DNA of 64,000 bases from Alitta virens (taxonomy: Eukaryota; Annelida; Polychaeta; Phyllodocida; Nereididae): the NCBI GenBank assembly GCA_932294295.1, contig OW028585.1, positions 23,310,313 through 23,374,312 of the forward strand, written 5' to 3'. Under the pieces are notes generated by a model. The model was given only the letters and a program-made list of their open reading frames with translations. It did no database searches and was not told the origin of the DNA. Below, in pieces: positions 1 through 8,601 of the stretch. How positions within the stretch are numbered: the first letter of the stretch is position 1; every line of letters begins with the position of its first letter. The translations under genes and the position numbers were made by a program.

Positions 1-560
1 TTGCAGTGAACATTTTTAAAATACTCTTTTAACATGAAAAAAATACTGTGTCAAAGACATATCAAAAAGGAATATGTATGTAGTTACGTAGTTACGTAAT
101 AACAACGTATGATAGGTTTTTACTTTTTACCACAAAAAAAAACTACACATGCGTAGCATTCGTTTTCTAAAACAAAAAAAAATAAAAAACAGTTTGTAAA
201 AAATTTTAAGATGTAGAGATAGATATGTAAACACACATTTTGAGGCTAACAAACGATACACTGTTCCTCTATTTTCGCTTATAAAAGAAAAAAGGCTAAA
301 TATTGCGTGGTGCGTCTTTTTTTCTTCAATAACCACGCGTGGTGGTACTGGTGCGACCAGGTTTTTCAGGTGAAGGATGCTATGACGAGGTTGTCCAGTC
401 CTCATCACGTAGACGTGCTGCTCCCTCTCATCTGCCCTTTTTGAAACCAGACCACCTGTTTTGAAAGCACTAAACTACATAAAATATAAAAAAAGACGCT
501 TAGACAACGGTGTGTGGGGGGGGCACCAGTCGTCCTATGACAGAGCCGTTTTTGCACCCC
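1..560. other. AT-rich noncoding stretch
   Basis: No convincing gene is seen. The stretch is A/T-rich with short poly-A and poly-T runs. Short open frames here have biased, low-complexity translations. It lies downstream (3') of the first double-PC4 gene, so it may hold its 3' end and polyadenylation site. Confidence 0.5.
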
Positions 561-2017
561 TCAAGCTGCCGGTGATGCCCTGGGCCGCTTCAGGGGCCTG
601 GCAGGGGTCACATCGCTTAGCCTGGGACGCTTCGCCGGAGTGCTTGGAGGCGGTGGCGATGATGTTGCCGCCGGTAGAATGCTGGTGAACTGCTCGGGCA
701 CATACCCCTCGGCATCTTCCAACAGGGTGTCATCATTTTCAAAGCTGACAGGCGGCCCAGCCTTGTTCTGCAAGTTGTTGCTCTTAGGCATCGGCATGCA
801 ATGAACACAACGTGCCTGCGAAAGTGGCGTCTTGTGCGTTGTGTTGCATTCTGGCAGCTCTCTCAAACCTTGCCACGTTTCTTCCAACTGAGGTAGAAAC
901 CTCTTTAATTTCTCGAACTCGTACTCGCCTAGATTGATGCCCTTACGTGTCGGATGCACAGATTTAGGATTTTCATTCGTAAAAAAGTAATGGCGTACAT
1001 CTAGGGAGCTGTACGCTTTCTTGGCAACAGCGAACACGTTTTTCCCCACGTGGTGTTTTATTTCGGCCGGAATGAGGTCTCTGAAGCCGTCTTCATCCGT
1101 GCCATTGTGGAGGCACTCCCCAGTCCCAGCATCGCCGGGCTCACAGTCATCGTCATCAAACATGACGGGGCCCGATTCATCAGCCCCCGTATTGGTGTCC
1201 GCCGGCAGTTCCTCGTCACTGTCAAAGTCTTTGCCCTGTTTTTTTTAAAAAAATACAAGAAAAGTGTCAAATCGGTGCTTGAAAATTTTACACGTACATA
1301 CATACATACATACATACCTACATACCTACCTACCTACATACATACATACGTACGTACATACATACATACGTACGTACATACATACATACATACATACATG
1401 CTGACTTTTTTAATTAAATAAGTTTCTTGGAGATCTCTGCAAAAACGTTTATTTTAAAAATAAACGACTTTACTTAAAAGAGCTGTATACAAGTGCTTTA
1501 ATACAGTGAAAAAATAGTTTTTTAAGTAAATCAGTTACTTTTTGGGGAAAATCTCTCAGAGAAAAAGCAAAAAAAAAAAAAATTTTTTAAAAGGAACTTA
1601 TAGAAGAACACTTGAAGGGTGTTGTTTCAATAAAATAGAATAATTTTTGAAAGTAAAACTTACATTTTTGATGACCTTGCTCAATTCTGGTAAAGCGCAG
1701 AGGAGATCTCTGGTCTGCTGTTTATCTAAGACTACGCCTCGTTTCGTCGGCACCAACACGTATTCTTCTTCTTCCAAAACGTAATTTCTCAAATGTAGCT
1801 TCACCAAACCTTTGTAACGTTGCAGTACCAGGAATTTTCGCGAGCCTAGTTCGCGGAACCATAAAAATTTTCCGCGAACTAATGTCCCCAAGTCGGTGTG
1901 AAACACCTTCGCTTCAGATGTGTTACTTCGTGCTAACTTTGACATGATGACGACGAGTGAGCAGTGGATGCTGAGAGCGTGGGGTCCGGCAGGAAGGATG
2001 CTTGAAAGGCTGGTCAA
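561..2017 (-). CDS. Two-exon gene for a protein with two PC4-like (p15) domains, Polinton cluster 1
   Basis: Exon 1 runs from 2017 down to 1664 and exon 2 from 1235 to the stop at 561. The donor after 1664 reads GTAAGT and the acceptor before 1235 is CAG; both junctions are phase 0. The spliced product is about 342 aa. Exon 1 carries one PC4-like unit: a beta-rich segment with LVLQRYKGLVKLHLRNY, then VPTKRGVVL and a helix. Exon 2 has an acidic start, then a second unit with SLDVRHYFF, HPTRKGINL and a helix EYEFEKLKRFLPQLEE. The C-terminus is Ser/Pro-rich with two KRPR-type basic patches, which may be a nuclear localisation signal. PC4 family proteins bind single-stranded DNA and act in transcription. 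An internal ATG at 1945 is the alternative start; 2017 is preferred because a TATA-like box lies 41 bp upstream. The domain call rests on motif pattern only. It is the last gene of the cluster, as in element 2. Confidence 0.68.
1291..1400 (+). repeat. CATA/CGTA microsatellite inside the intron
   Basis: Imperfect 4-bp tandem repeat of CATA with CCTA and CGTA variants. It lies wholly within the inferred 428-bp intron (1236-1663) of the double-PC4 gene. Confidence 0.9.
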
Positions 2018-2057
2018 CTGGTGGAGCAGTAGGTGCTTGTGTAATGAGCTCTTTTTA

Positions 2058-2065
2058 CTTTTATA
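2058..2065 (-). promoter_or_regulatory. TATA-like box for the cluster 1 double-PC4 gene
   Basis: On the minus strand this reads TATAAAAG, 41 bp upstream of the ATG at 2017. The spacing resembles the TATA-to-ATG distances at PolB and double-PC4 genes of element 2. Confidence 0.4.
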
Positions 2066-2949
2066 TGACTTTCACCTTTGTTTTGTGTGAAGGGGAGGAC
2101 TTTTGGACATCTCAGCCAATTACAACGCTGTTTCATCGAACGCTCACTAGGGTCGCCACATGCTATGAGAGGATCTATACGCACGTGCTAGGGTTCTAGC
2201 CAATGGTCGACATCTGTAAGCTGTTTCCTCTACTGGACACGTCTTGACAGGCTACCATTTTGGTTAGCGACGCATTAAAACCAGTAAAAATAAAAGGAAG
2301 TTGTGTAACTGGTTTTAACACACTGGTCTTTTGTTTATCACCCTCAAAAAAAGACACCACAGTTTTTCCTGTTAGGACTTATCCAAAAACTCGTACACAA
2401 ATTAAAATTTTCACAAAGTTTATTTAATAGTTAATTTATATACATGTTTTAGTCAGATATATTGCAATTTTTCGTAAAAACAACTTTGACAAGGCTTTGC
2501 AAAAACAATGAAAAAGTTCAAAAGTCTAATACTGCTTAGTATAACTGATTAGCACTAGGCATCGTCATAACAGTGAAAACAAACATTTTAGCGTCTAGCA
2601 TAGCTACACAGTATCATCATATAATACACAGTTTGAAACGAATTACAAAAATAAAATATTGCGCAATTCAAATTAAAAAATTATAGGTAACACATCGTTG
2701 TTTAAAACACCATTCATACATAGACAAATTCATGCACGGTCCACATCGACATGTGGTCAAATATGGTCAAACGTCTAACTGCGTAAAAATCTTTCATTTA
2801 GACAATTAAAAATGATTAACAGCGGAACAATGAAATGAGCACGTCTCTTGTGGGTTCAAAGAGCGTTTAATGGACCTTAACCGTCATTTTTAAAAACAAC
2901 AACTTTTTTTTTACAAAAACCGGTTCTGCATGCAATTCATATTTCGCAA
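2066..2949. other. AT-rich spacer without a recognised gene
   Basis: About 880 bp between the double-PC4 gene and the next cluster gene. Only short poor frames are seen on either strand. It has several AATAAA-like strings and AT-rich tracts. In element 2 the corresponding spacer (32,066-32,311) is much shorter. Confidence 0.5.
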
Positions 2950-3411
2950 TCACACAATGTTCACCCAGTTCTTCTTAATATGGGCAAGGGCCTTGGACGC
3001 AGGCTTCCTCTTAAATTTTTTTGCTGCAGGTGTACCTCGCTGGTACCTTAACAAGGTACTTTTTCCCCTGGGAGTCTGGCGTTGAGACTTGGTTTTGAGT
3101 GCTTTTTTGCGTTTTGTGTCCACAAGCTTTTTCAGATCCCCCGGTGTAATGCCTGGAGGCGTCATGTCACGATGTTCAACTGCACGCATTCCGGCCTCTG
3201 TAACATCATCCCTAGTCCTTTCTAGGTCACTGCTACCCTGGCTGTCACTGGTGGCGTCCTCTGGTGTTGAACGATCGTGCTGTTCATTTGTTTTCTCGCC
3301 CTCCTGGTGTGAATTGTCTCTTTCCTCTGCAGAACCCAGTTTCTTTTCAGCCATTTGATCGAGCATTCTTTGATAGCGTTCTCTTGGTAATACTATGTGT
3401 TCTTCGGCCAT
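2950..3411 (-). CDS. Conserved small Polinton protein, IVLPRERYQRML start type (function unknown)
   Basis: 153 aa, highly charged. The N-terminus (IVLPRERYQRML) matches in position and pattern the FVIPESAYHRL start of the 143-aa protein at 32,312-32,743 in element 2. The middle is Glu/Asp/Ser-rich, followed by a PPGITP motif (compare TPPGIQIKRP in element 2) and a strongly basic C-terminus rich in Lys and Arg. It lacks the compact C-terminal region with GWTDFLEALRHINTPLSLM of the element 2 homologue. Its ATG overlaps the upstream stop (TAATG at 3411), a coupling used elsewhere in these clusters. The basic tail suggests nucleic-acid or capsid-interior binding, but that is inference. Confidence 0.65.
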   Translation of the reverse strand: MAEEHIVLPRERYQRMLDQMAEKKLGSAEERDNSHQEGEKTNEQHDRSTPEDATSDSQGSSDLERTRDDVTEAGMRAVEHRDMTPPGITPGDLKKLVDTKRKKALKTKSQRQTPRGKSTLLRYQRGTPAAKKFKRKPASKALAHIKKNWVNIV

Positions 3412-3659
3412 TACTGTTTAGTAAGAGCTGTGAGTTTGTCCAGAACGGCACGGATCATGTGTGACACAGCGTCAGGTTTTCTTACAATGGTCTGTAGTCT
3501 GACACGGTGTGCTGCTCTGTCCTCGGCTATTGCTCTAATGGCCCACCTATGCTTTTTCATGACAGCTTTATAAGACTCAGGGGGTCTAAGGTTGTTGGTC
3601 AAGACATTTTTGGCTATTTCACCTATCGCCCTTATTTGGTACTTTTCAGCATGCTTCAA
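3411..3659 (-). CDS. Small basic conserved Polinton protein (function unknown)
   Basis: 82 aa, helical and basic. It sits directly after the packaging ATPase gene. The pattern IGEIAKNVLTNN followed by a basic KKHRWAIRAIAEDRA stretch and a hydrophobic C-terminal helix parallels the 98-aa product at 32,757-33,053 in element 2 (LRQLARNIIEGEL, then KNKLIKLADSREKGRK). Both genes lie between the ATPase and the LPRERY/VIPESAY-type gene, so positional homology is good. No catalytic motif is visible. A structural or DNA-binding role inside the particle is possible but unproven. Confidence 0.65.
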   Translation of the reverse strand: MKHAEKYQIRAIGEIAKNVLTNNLRPPESYKAVMKKHRWAIRAIAEDRAAHRVRLQTIVRKPDAVSHMIRAVLDKLTALTKQ

Positions 3660-3729
3660 AAGTTCCTTAACCTCTTCTTAGACAAAGTTGCAACAGCTTG
3701 GAGAAATATGAAATTTTCTTTGATCAGGT

Positions 3730-4464
3730 TCATTTTTTGGGCATGTAAATAACTGTCTGATCCTGTGGAAAAATGTTAGTCTTCAATTTATAACGGTTAT
3801 CAATATTTGCGGATAAATCCACAACGAGGTATCCGTAATTTTGAGCTGTTGCCAGATCGTAGCTAGCCATGAAATAAGGAATCTGTGTAGGCATGGTTTG
3901 AGAAGCCAGCATTTTAATCTGACGTGCACTTCTATTGTTTCTGAACAGGCATATGTATTGCGAGTTTAGACCTATCTCTCTAATAGCTTTGCTAGCATGG
4001 TACATGTTTTGCAAAGTGATTATACATGAGATGTGGCAATGGTGGCAGAGAACGCAAACTGTTTCGACCACAGCTTTGCCTTGTGCATTGTCTTCTAGAC
4101 TGGTCATTTTGTCGTCCAGCACCAAAAGGGTTTCACCTTTGGTGTCCTGCCATATTTGCACCAGTTCATCTTTTGTAGGTATATCAGTCCTAAATTCAAT
4201 CAGATCACCTAGAGATGACTCCAGTTCTTCATACTTATCTTGCCATATGGTAAAACAATATATGATTTTGTTCACCTGCGGTTTGAACATTTCCTCATGA
4301 TGTAGCAAGAGGTTTTTCACAAAAAAGGTCTTTCCAGCCTGGCTTGAACCTGTGACAAGTATGTTTTTAGGCAGTTCGAACTGTGTCAAAGACCCCTGGA
4401 CACTTGTCATGGTGTTAACAGCTTTACTGATGACTCTGGAATGATCAAATTTCAAATACTGCAC
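3730..4464 (-). CDS. Genome-packaging ATPase (FtsK/HerA, A32-like), cluster 1
   Basis: 244 aa. Walker A is GSSQAGKT at about residues 39-46 and Walker B is LLVLDD at about 113-118. Downstream segments IISCI..TLQNMY (sensor-like strand) and LVVDLSANIDNRYKLKTNIFP match the equivalent parts of the element 2 ATPase. In Polintons and related viruses this enzyme pumps DNA into the procapsid. The start overlaps the major capsid gene by 20 bp. Another possible start is Met19, which begins nearer the conserved core. The reading frame is uninterrupted and the key residues are present, so the enzyme looks functional. Confidence 0.88.
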   Translation of the reverse strand: MQYLKFDHSRVISKAVNTMTSVQGSLTQFELPKNILVTGSSQAGKTFFVKNLLLHHEEMFKPQVNKIIYCFTIWQDKYEELESSLGDLIEFRTDIPTKDELVQIWQDTKGETLLVLDDKMTSLEDNAQGKAVVETVCVLCHHCHISCIITLQNMYHASKAIREIGLNSQYICLFRNNRSARQIKMLASQTMPTQIPYFMASYDLATAQNYGYLVVDLSANIDNRYKLKTNIFPQDQTVIYMPKK

Positions 4465-5923
4465 GGTTTTTGTCTATCTTCAGGGCAGCCGGGAACTTTG
4501 CAAAAATTATTAGGGTTGTAGGTCTTGTCAGCTGCTTGTCAAATTTTATTGACACTCTCATGTTACCGCTCCTTTTCAGTGGTATGACATCATCATTTGA
4601 CCCTGAGCTTGATGGTTCAGAGAAAAACCTGTAAAGACAGTAACCTCCTGGATAGTCCTCTCTCGTTACAGGTATGGCGTAGCCATACCCGTCAACACCG
4701 CACAGTGTTTTGTAAGCGTCCATGTACTGACTGTTTGTATTATCAGTAGACGATGTAACATACCTAGGTTGTATGGGCCCTTGGGAGAGGTCTTGACCAT
4801 CAACAGTGACCTGTATGAAGTTCAGACAGCTGTGCTCAAACAGGAAGGGGTTCTCCCCCAAGGTGCCATGGTTTGCAGAGTCTGACACCAGTCCGCACAC
4901 CATTTCAGCAGGAACCCTGCCATTAAAAGGGTCATTGAACTCTCCCGAGAACACCCCCTTGGCCAGAGTGAATTTTTTTACTTCAGTTTTAATGTATGGG
5001 AAAATTGCTGGTCTTGTTTGCAACAGTTCAGCATGAGCCACAGAAATGATAGGATCAACATCAACCATTGCAACGTCCAATGATGCCTTGGTTATGACAA
5101 CTTTGAATTTTCCAGGTGTATTGTTTGAGGCCAGGAGACAGAACTCTGGAGTGCTAGGATACAGGGTTAAACTCAGGGGTACACCGTTAGGAATAAAGCG
5201 ACTCAGTTCTAGGATGTCACTGTATAGGTGTCCACACATGTCCACTTCTTTTGAATGCAGAAAATACTTAGCTCTTGTGTTCATACCTAAATTGTCTGAA
5301 GTTTGCCAATTAGTGTCCCCTAGTTCACCGCCCGTGTCCTTGTAATACATGGCCATCTGTAGAGTACCATTTTTCATTTCTTCACTGGTATATAGCAAAG
5401 CCTTCATGTACGACAGATAGGGGTAGGACTGGTCTGAATGAGTCAGAACTTTGTTCTGTAGGGCCACATCAACTCTGCTGAACATGGAATGCATAAAGTT
5501 ATTAACAACTGAAACGGCTGCAGCTATTTTCCCATCGTCTGCTTTTTCCACTTTCTTAGCACCTGCTCCTGCAGTGGCACCAGCACCTGCACCGGCACCG
5601 GCACCGGCACCTGCGCCATCATCCTCGTCACTATCAGATTCATCTGAGCTAACACCAGGCACAAATACTGGGGGTTTAATGGCCTCACCATTGCGCCCCA
5701 CTATCTTGCACGTAATGTTCAACCTTGTAGATCTCAGATCTAGATAAGATCCACCGTTATTCGGCACGCTAAACTGAATGACTCCCTGATTTGAAAAGTC
5801 ATTGATGGGGTAATATGTTGAAGAGTGCATTCTTCGTACCCCAACATTTTGCAATGGCTTCTCAAAAATAGCCAGCTCCTCTGAATAACCAACATACGAA
5901 TCTGACAAAACAGTCTGTGTCAT
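4445..5923 (-). CDS. Polinton major capsid protein (double jelly-roll), cluster 1
   Basis: 492 aa, uninterrupted. The N-terminal part has the family pattern YYPINDFSNQGVIQFSV, then YLDLRSTRLNI, aligning with YRPVNQLTDDGPILFDI and FLDLYNSQLYV in element 2. Later shared landmarks are VNNFMHSMFSRVDVALQNK, SYPYLSYMKALL and RPAIFPYIKTEVKKF. Double jelly-roll capsid proteins form the hexons of Polinton-type particles. An unusual acidic plus Gly-Ala repeat lies at residues 93-120, probably a surface loop. The gene lies between the basic protein and the ATPase, the normal place. The family call is strong from motif order; the structure is inferred. Confidence 0.9.
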   Translation of the reverse strand: MTQTVLSDSYVGYSEELAIFEKPLQNVGVRRMHSSTYYPINDFSNQGVIQFSVPNNGGSYLDLRSTRLNITCKIVGRNGEAIKPPVFVPGVSSDESDSDEDDGAGAGAGAGAGAGATAGAGAKKVEKADDGKIAAAVSVVNNFMHSMFSRVDVALQNKVLTHSDQSYPYLSYMKALLYTSEEMKNGTLQMAMYYKDTGGELGDTNWQTSDNLGMNTRAKYFLHSKEVDMCGHLYSDILELSRFIPNGVPLSLTLYPSTPEFCLLASNNTPGKFKVVITKASLDVAMVDVDPIISVAHAELLQTRPAIFPYIKTEVKKFTLAKGVFSGEFNDPFNGRVPAEMVCGLVSDSANHGTLGENPFLFEHSCLNFIQVTVDGQDLSQGPIQPRYVTSSTDNTNSQYMDAYKTLCGVDGYGYAIPVTREDYPGGYCLYRFFSEPSSSGSNDDVIPLKRSGNMRVSIKFDKQLTRPTTLIIFAKFPAALKIDKNRAVFEI

Positions 5924-5979
5924 GTTGAGAAAATTTTAAAAGGAAAAAAAAATATATTTCATGAAAGAGCACCAGTTTT

Positions 5980-6438
5980 CTAGTCGTCAAAAACGTCCTT
6001 GACCCTCCTAATCTTAGACTTTGTAACAGCCGTTGCACTCTTACTGTTCCTTGAACTGTCTGCACGTTGTGTGTTGGTCCGTCTCTTGCGACCTCCCAGA
6101 GCTGAATGAACACTTGTCTCTTGATCAGCTTCTTTAGTGACCTCGACTTCATCCCTGACCGCCTCGGAAAGCGCCCGCCTCCTCTCGGCCTCATTTGGGT
6201 CAACAATTTCTAATTTAGTAACCCTTTCGCCATTTTTAGTTGTACCACTGTCCTTGCGGGTGTTAACAAGTATGAGATGCCCCCTGCCTGTCCTCGCTTT
6301 CTTGAAAACTGTACAGTTAACACGAGTGTTGAACACCAGCGGTCTGTCAGTACCCTCTGCCTGTTTCTTAAAGTGTTCCAGGAAAGCCTTGTAGTCACCA
6401 CCCCCCTCGGTAGAATAGTACTGCGTATTGTAAGCCAT
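5980..6438 (-). CDS. Basic virion-associated protein (core-like), cluster 1
   Basis: 152 aa between the minor and major capsid genes, the same place as the 110-aa Lys/Arg-rich protein in element 2 (35,089-35,421). The N-terminal half is mixed, starting MAYNTQYYSTEGGG. The C-terminal third has basic patches such as GGRKRRTNTQ and KSKIRRVKDV. Sequence similarity to the element 2 protein is low, so homology rests on position and charge. A DNA-condensing or capsid-lining role is plausible. The gene starts 11 bp after the minor capsid stop. Confidence 0.6.
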   Translation of the reverse strand: MAYNTQYYSTEGGGDYKAFLEHFKKQAEGTDRPLVFNTRVNCTVFKKARTGRGHLILVNTRKDSGTTKNGERVTKLEIVDPNEAERRRALSEAVRDEVEVTKEADQETSVHSALGGRKRRTNTQRADSSRNSKSATAVTKSKIRRVKDVFDD

Positions 6439-6449
6439 GACGAAAAGTT

Positions 6450-6890
6450 TTAGATGTCTTCTTGTTGCAAATGTAACGTGCAGGACACTTGTCCAGGTGC
6501 GAATGACGGAGTGCCCCCCTGACTGTCAGTTAAATAGATGTCAACTGTGTCGAGGATGTCCACTGTCAGAGGAACATAGCGCGGGGTGTCAAAGGTCACA
6601 GGTGTGACTACTTGAAGTTCATAGTCGTATATTCTGTTGAGGATGGGTTGCAAAGTAGTGTTAACAATACTGGGTTCACATGTGCTACTGTTAATGGTGA
6701 TGTAATCTGTGCTATAGCCGTCTTTAAGAACAGGTAGATCAATGTCTAGAATGGCGAGATACCACCTTGACATCGGTGATAGATGAAGTGGTTTGGGTAG
6801 CCTAACTCTGAAGGCTTCTGAGCTGTTGTCTGTAAAGAAGTCATCACTCTGTTGGCTGGAAATGTAGATATACATTGTTTTTTTTTTCAC
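6450..6890 (-). CDS. Polinton minor capsid (penton-like) protein, cluster 1
   Basis: 146 aa. The N-terminus MYIYISSQQSDDFFTDNSS and then FRVRLPKPLHL match the family signature in element 2 (FYIILNSNHSSEIFQN, then FKVRLNRPLRL). The signature is followed by beta-strand-like segments and W(Y/K)(L/V)A(I/L). In Polintons this small protein is a predicted single jelly-roll that fills the vertex. The ATG at 6890 overlaps the integrase stop by 4 bp. The internal Met6 (6875) aligns better with the family start and may be used instead. Confidence 0.8.
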   Translation of the reverse strand: MKKKTMYIYISSQQSDDFFTDNSSEAFRVRLPKPLHLSPMSRWYLAILDIDLPVLKDGYSTDYITINSSTCEPSIVNTTLQPILNRIYDYELQVVTPVTFDTPRYVPLTVDILDTVDIYLTDSQGGTPSFAPGQVSCTLHLQQEDI

Positions 6891-8065
6891 ACCTTTCCGG
6901 TGTATTTTTTTATGTTGAGTGTCGGTATGTATGTGTTGAATTTATCTGAATATCCGTACCAGTTCACAAGACTGAATTTTTTGCCTCGCACTGTCTTTGT
7001 TGACAGAACCTTGTTGATTTTATACTCTATGTCTTCTGCGTCTTTTAAAGGAACTTTCTGAAGCTCCTGTAGGTAGAATGACCCTCTGATGATGTCCCCC
7101 AATAGGTCCTGCACCTTGTAACGTGGCGGATGTGACGGTATCCTGTTACAGATTTTGAAAATTTCCTCAGTGAAACTCTCCAGGTATCCTCTTTTGAAAG
7201 GCGTTTGAGCACGACTTAACCTGACCAGATCACCGATTTCAAATGAGAAATTGACTTGTTGTTTGGCCCTTTTATTAAGGATAGGCACATACACGTTTTC
7301 ATAGAGCACCCTGGAATTCTCTCTGTTAACGGTCGCTGGTGGCATGTGAATTGATCCATGTGTGGTATTATTGTATGAGCGTGCTATATCATCTATTATA
7401 TCGATAAAGTTAAATGTCTGGTTCTCATAAAAGTATTTGTAGAGACGGTTTTCAATTGTGCGGTTAACTCTTTCGGCATATGAGGCTTTGTGGACACCGT
7501 AGGCTATAGTATGTGCAACGCCGTAACTTTGAAGCAACTCTTGAAAAGGTGCCCCTAAAAACTCCTTCCCTTGGTCTGTCCTGAGCGTTTCAGGGTGTCG
7601 TCCTTCACTGAAAATTTCCTTGCAAGCATTTGCCGTTTCTACTGATGTTTTTGTCTTGAGCGGACTTAACCACAAAAATCTTGAAAACAGGTCAATACAT
7701 ACAAGCAGATATTTGAAACCTCTGTTGTACTTTGCCAGGTCAGTCATTTGCACCAAGTCAGCATCCCACTGCATCTCCATGTAATCAACAACTATTGCCT
7801 CTGTAGGAAACTTGCTGGGTGGTGTAGAATGAATGGCATGAGTTGTCTGGTGATCCAGCCACTCTTTCACAGTGTTGTAGTCAATTTCCGGGGGTTTATC
7901 TCTTTTGTCTTTGATGTATTGCCAGAGTTTTGCTACTCCATAGAAACTGGCAGGGCTACCGGGTTTGTAGTAAATGTCAGACAAGTACTTGTCAACGGCT
8001 GGGCGTTCACCCATTCTGTATTCTTCAAACACCTGGATTTTCAGGTGATTGGTACCTTGTGACAA
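6887..8065 (-). CDS. Retroviral-type (rve) integrase with C-terminal chromodomain, cluster 1
   Basis: 392 aa. The DDE catalytic triad is visible: D103 in QWDADLVQM, D164 in LRTDQGKEF and E198 in YAERVNRTI. A chromodomain-like module follows at about residues 347-388 (YKINKVLS, then LVNWYGYSDKFNTYI). The N-terminal KYLSDIYY..GS..SFYGVAKLWQYIK pattern is shared with element 2. Polinton integrases join the element ends to host DNA and create 6-bp target duplications; the chromodomain may guide the site. The ORF start at 8065 overlaps the membrane-protein gene by 41 bp. Met18 at 8014 lies just after that stop and aligns with the element 2 start, so it is a good alternative. No lesions are seen. 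Confidence 0.92.
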   Translation of the reverse strand: MSQGTNHLKIQVFEEYRMGERPAVDKYLSDIYYKPGSPASFYGVAKLWQYIKDKRDKPPEIDYNTVKEWLDHQTTHAIHSTPPSKFPTEAIVVDYMEMQWDADLVQMTDLAKYNRGFKYLLVCIDLFSRFLWLSPLKTKTSVETANACKEIFSEGRHPETLRTDQGKEFLGAPFQELLQSYGVAHTIAYGVHKASYAERVNRTIENRLYKYFYENQTFNFIDIIDDIARSYNNTTHGSIHMPPATVNRENSRVLYENVYVPILNKRAKQQVNFSFEIGDLVRLSRAQTPFKRGYLESFTEEIFKICNRIPSHPPRYKVQDLLGDIIRGSFYLQELQKVPLKDAEDIEYKINKVLSTKTVRGKKFSLVNWYGYSDKFNTYIPTLNIKKYTGKV

Positions 8066-8321
8066 CGTTTTTTGCTGCAGATTTCAACTTGGGGCTCGGG
8101 AGCACTGCCCCCAGGCTTGTCGACAACAAAATTAACCACGTCTCTTTACTGTTGCCCAAGGAGATGTTTATGATCGCACTGATAACAATGGTGTATATGA
8201 CAATCATCTGACATAAAAAGACAATCTCGTTTTTTGGTATATGTTTCCCCAAAACGACCCACTTGTCAGCTGACACTACAGATGTATGCGAGTTCAACCG
8301 GTTGGTTGTATGCTCGTCCAT
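8025..8321 (-). CDS. Conserved small membrane protein of Polintons, cluster 1
   Basis: 98 aa. The motif WVVLGKHIPKNEIVFLCQ is followed by one long hydrophobic segment (MIVIYTIVISAIINISL) and a second weaker one (WLILLSTSLGAVLP). The 80-aa protein of element 2 (36,923-37,165) has the same plan: WHVLGVKIPKNEVVFFSQ, then a hydrophobic helix and a second hydrophobic stretch ending LLPNP. Both lie just upstream of integrase. Strong conservation next to a hydrophobic helix suggests a membrane role in particle entry or egress, but nothing shows which. A TATAAG-type string lies about 45 bp upstream of the ATG. Confidence 0.75.
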   Translation of the reverse strand: MDEHTTNRLNSHTSVVSADKWVVLGKHIPKNEIVFLCQMIVIYTIVISAIINISLGNSKETWLILLSTSLGAVLPSPKLKSAAKNVVTRYQSPENPGV

Positions 8322-8601
8322 TGTTGTCTTGAAAATGATGAAAGATGTGTCAGTAAGGTTACACTTATAAGGTTTTTACATACATCACGTGACATGTATG
8401 TCTAAGCATGTGTAACTGTGCTTCTTGCTATTTCGACTGGTGGCTCCTTCTTGTGTTAAATTTAATGTGAAACAAGTCAAAAATAAAAACTCTACACGAA
8501 ATGTTTTGTTATGAATGGTTTATTAAAAGTGTAAAAAAAACCGTGTTTTCTCTCCAAAAATAAACAACATAGCTTAAATTGCTACACATGGGTTTTGGAC
8601 A

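Larger units (their letters stand above)
561..8321 (-). mobile_element. Polinton/Maverick-type cluster 1 (ends not found, no polymerase in window)
   Basis: Nine collinear minus-strand genes in the order membrane protein, integrase, minor capsid, basic protein, major capsid, ATPase, two small proteins, double-PC4. This is the same order as the complete element at 25,241-42,750. All frames are open. PolB, which leads the module in element 2, is absent to the right and could lie left of the window or be lost. I could not identify terminal inverted repeats or a target duplication, so the coordinates given are only the gene-bearing minimum. Confidence 0.75.
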
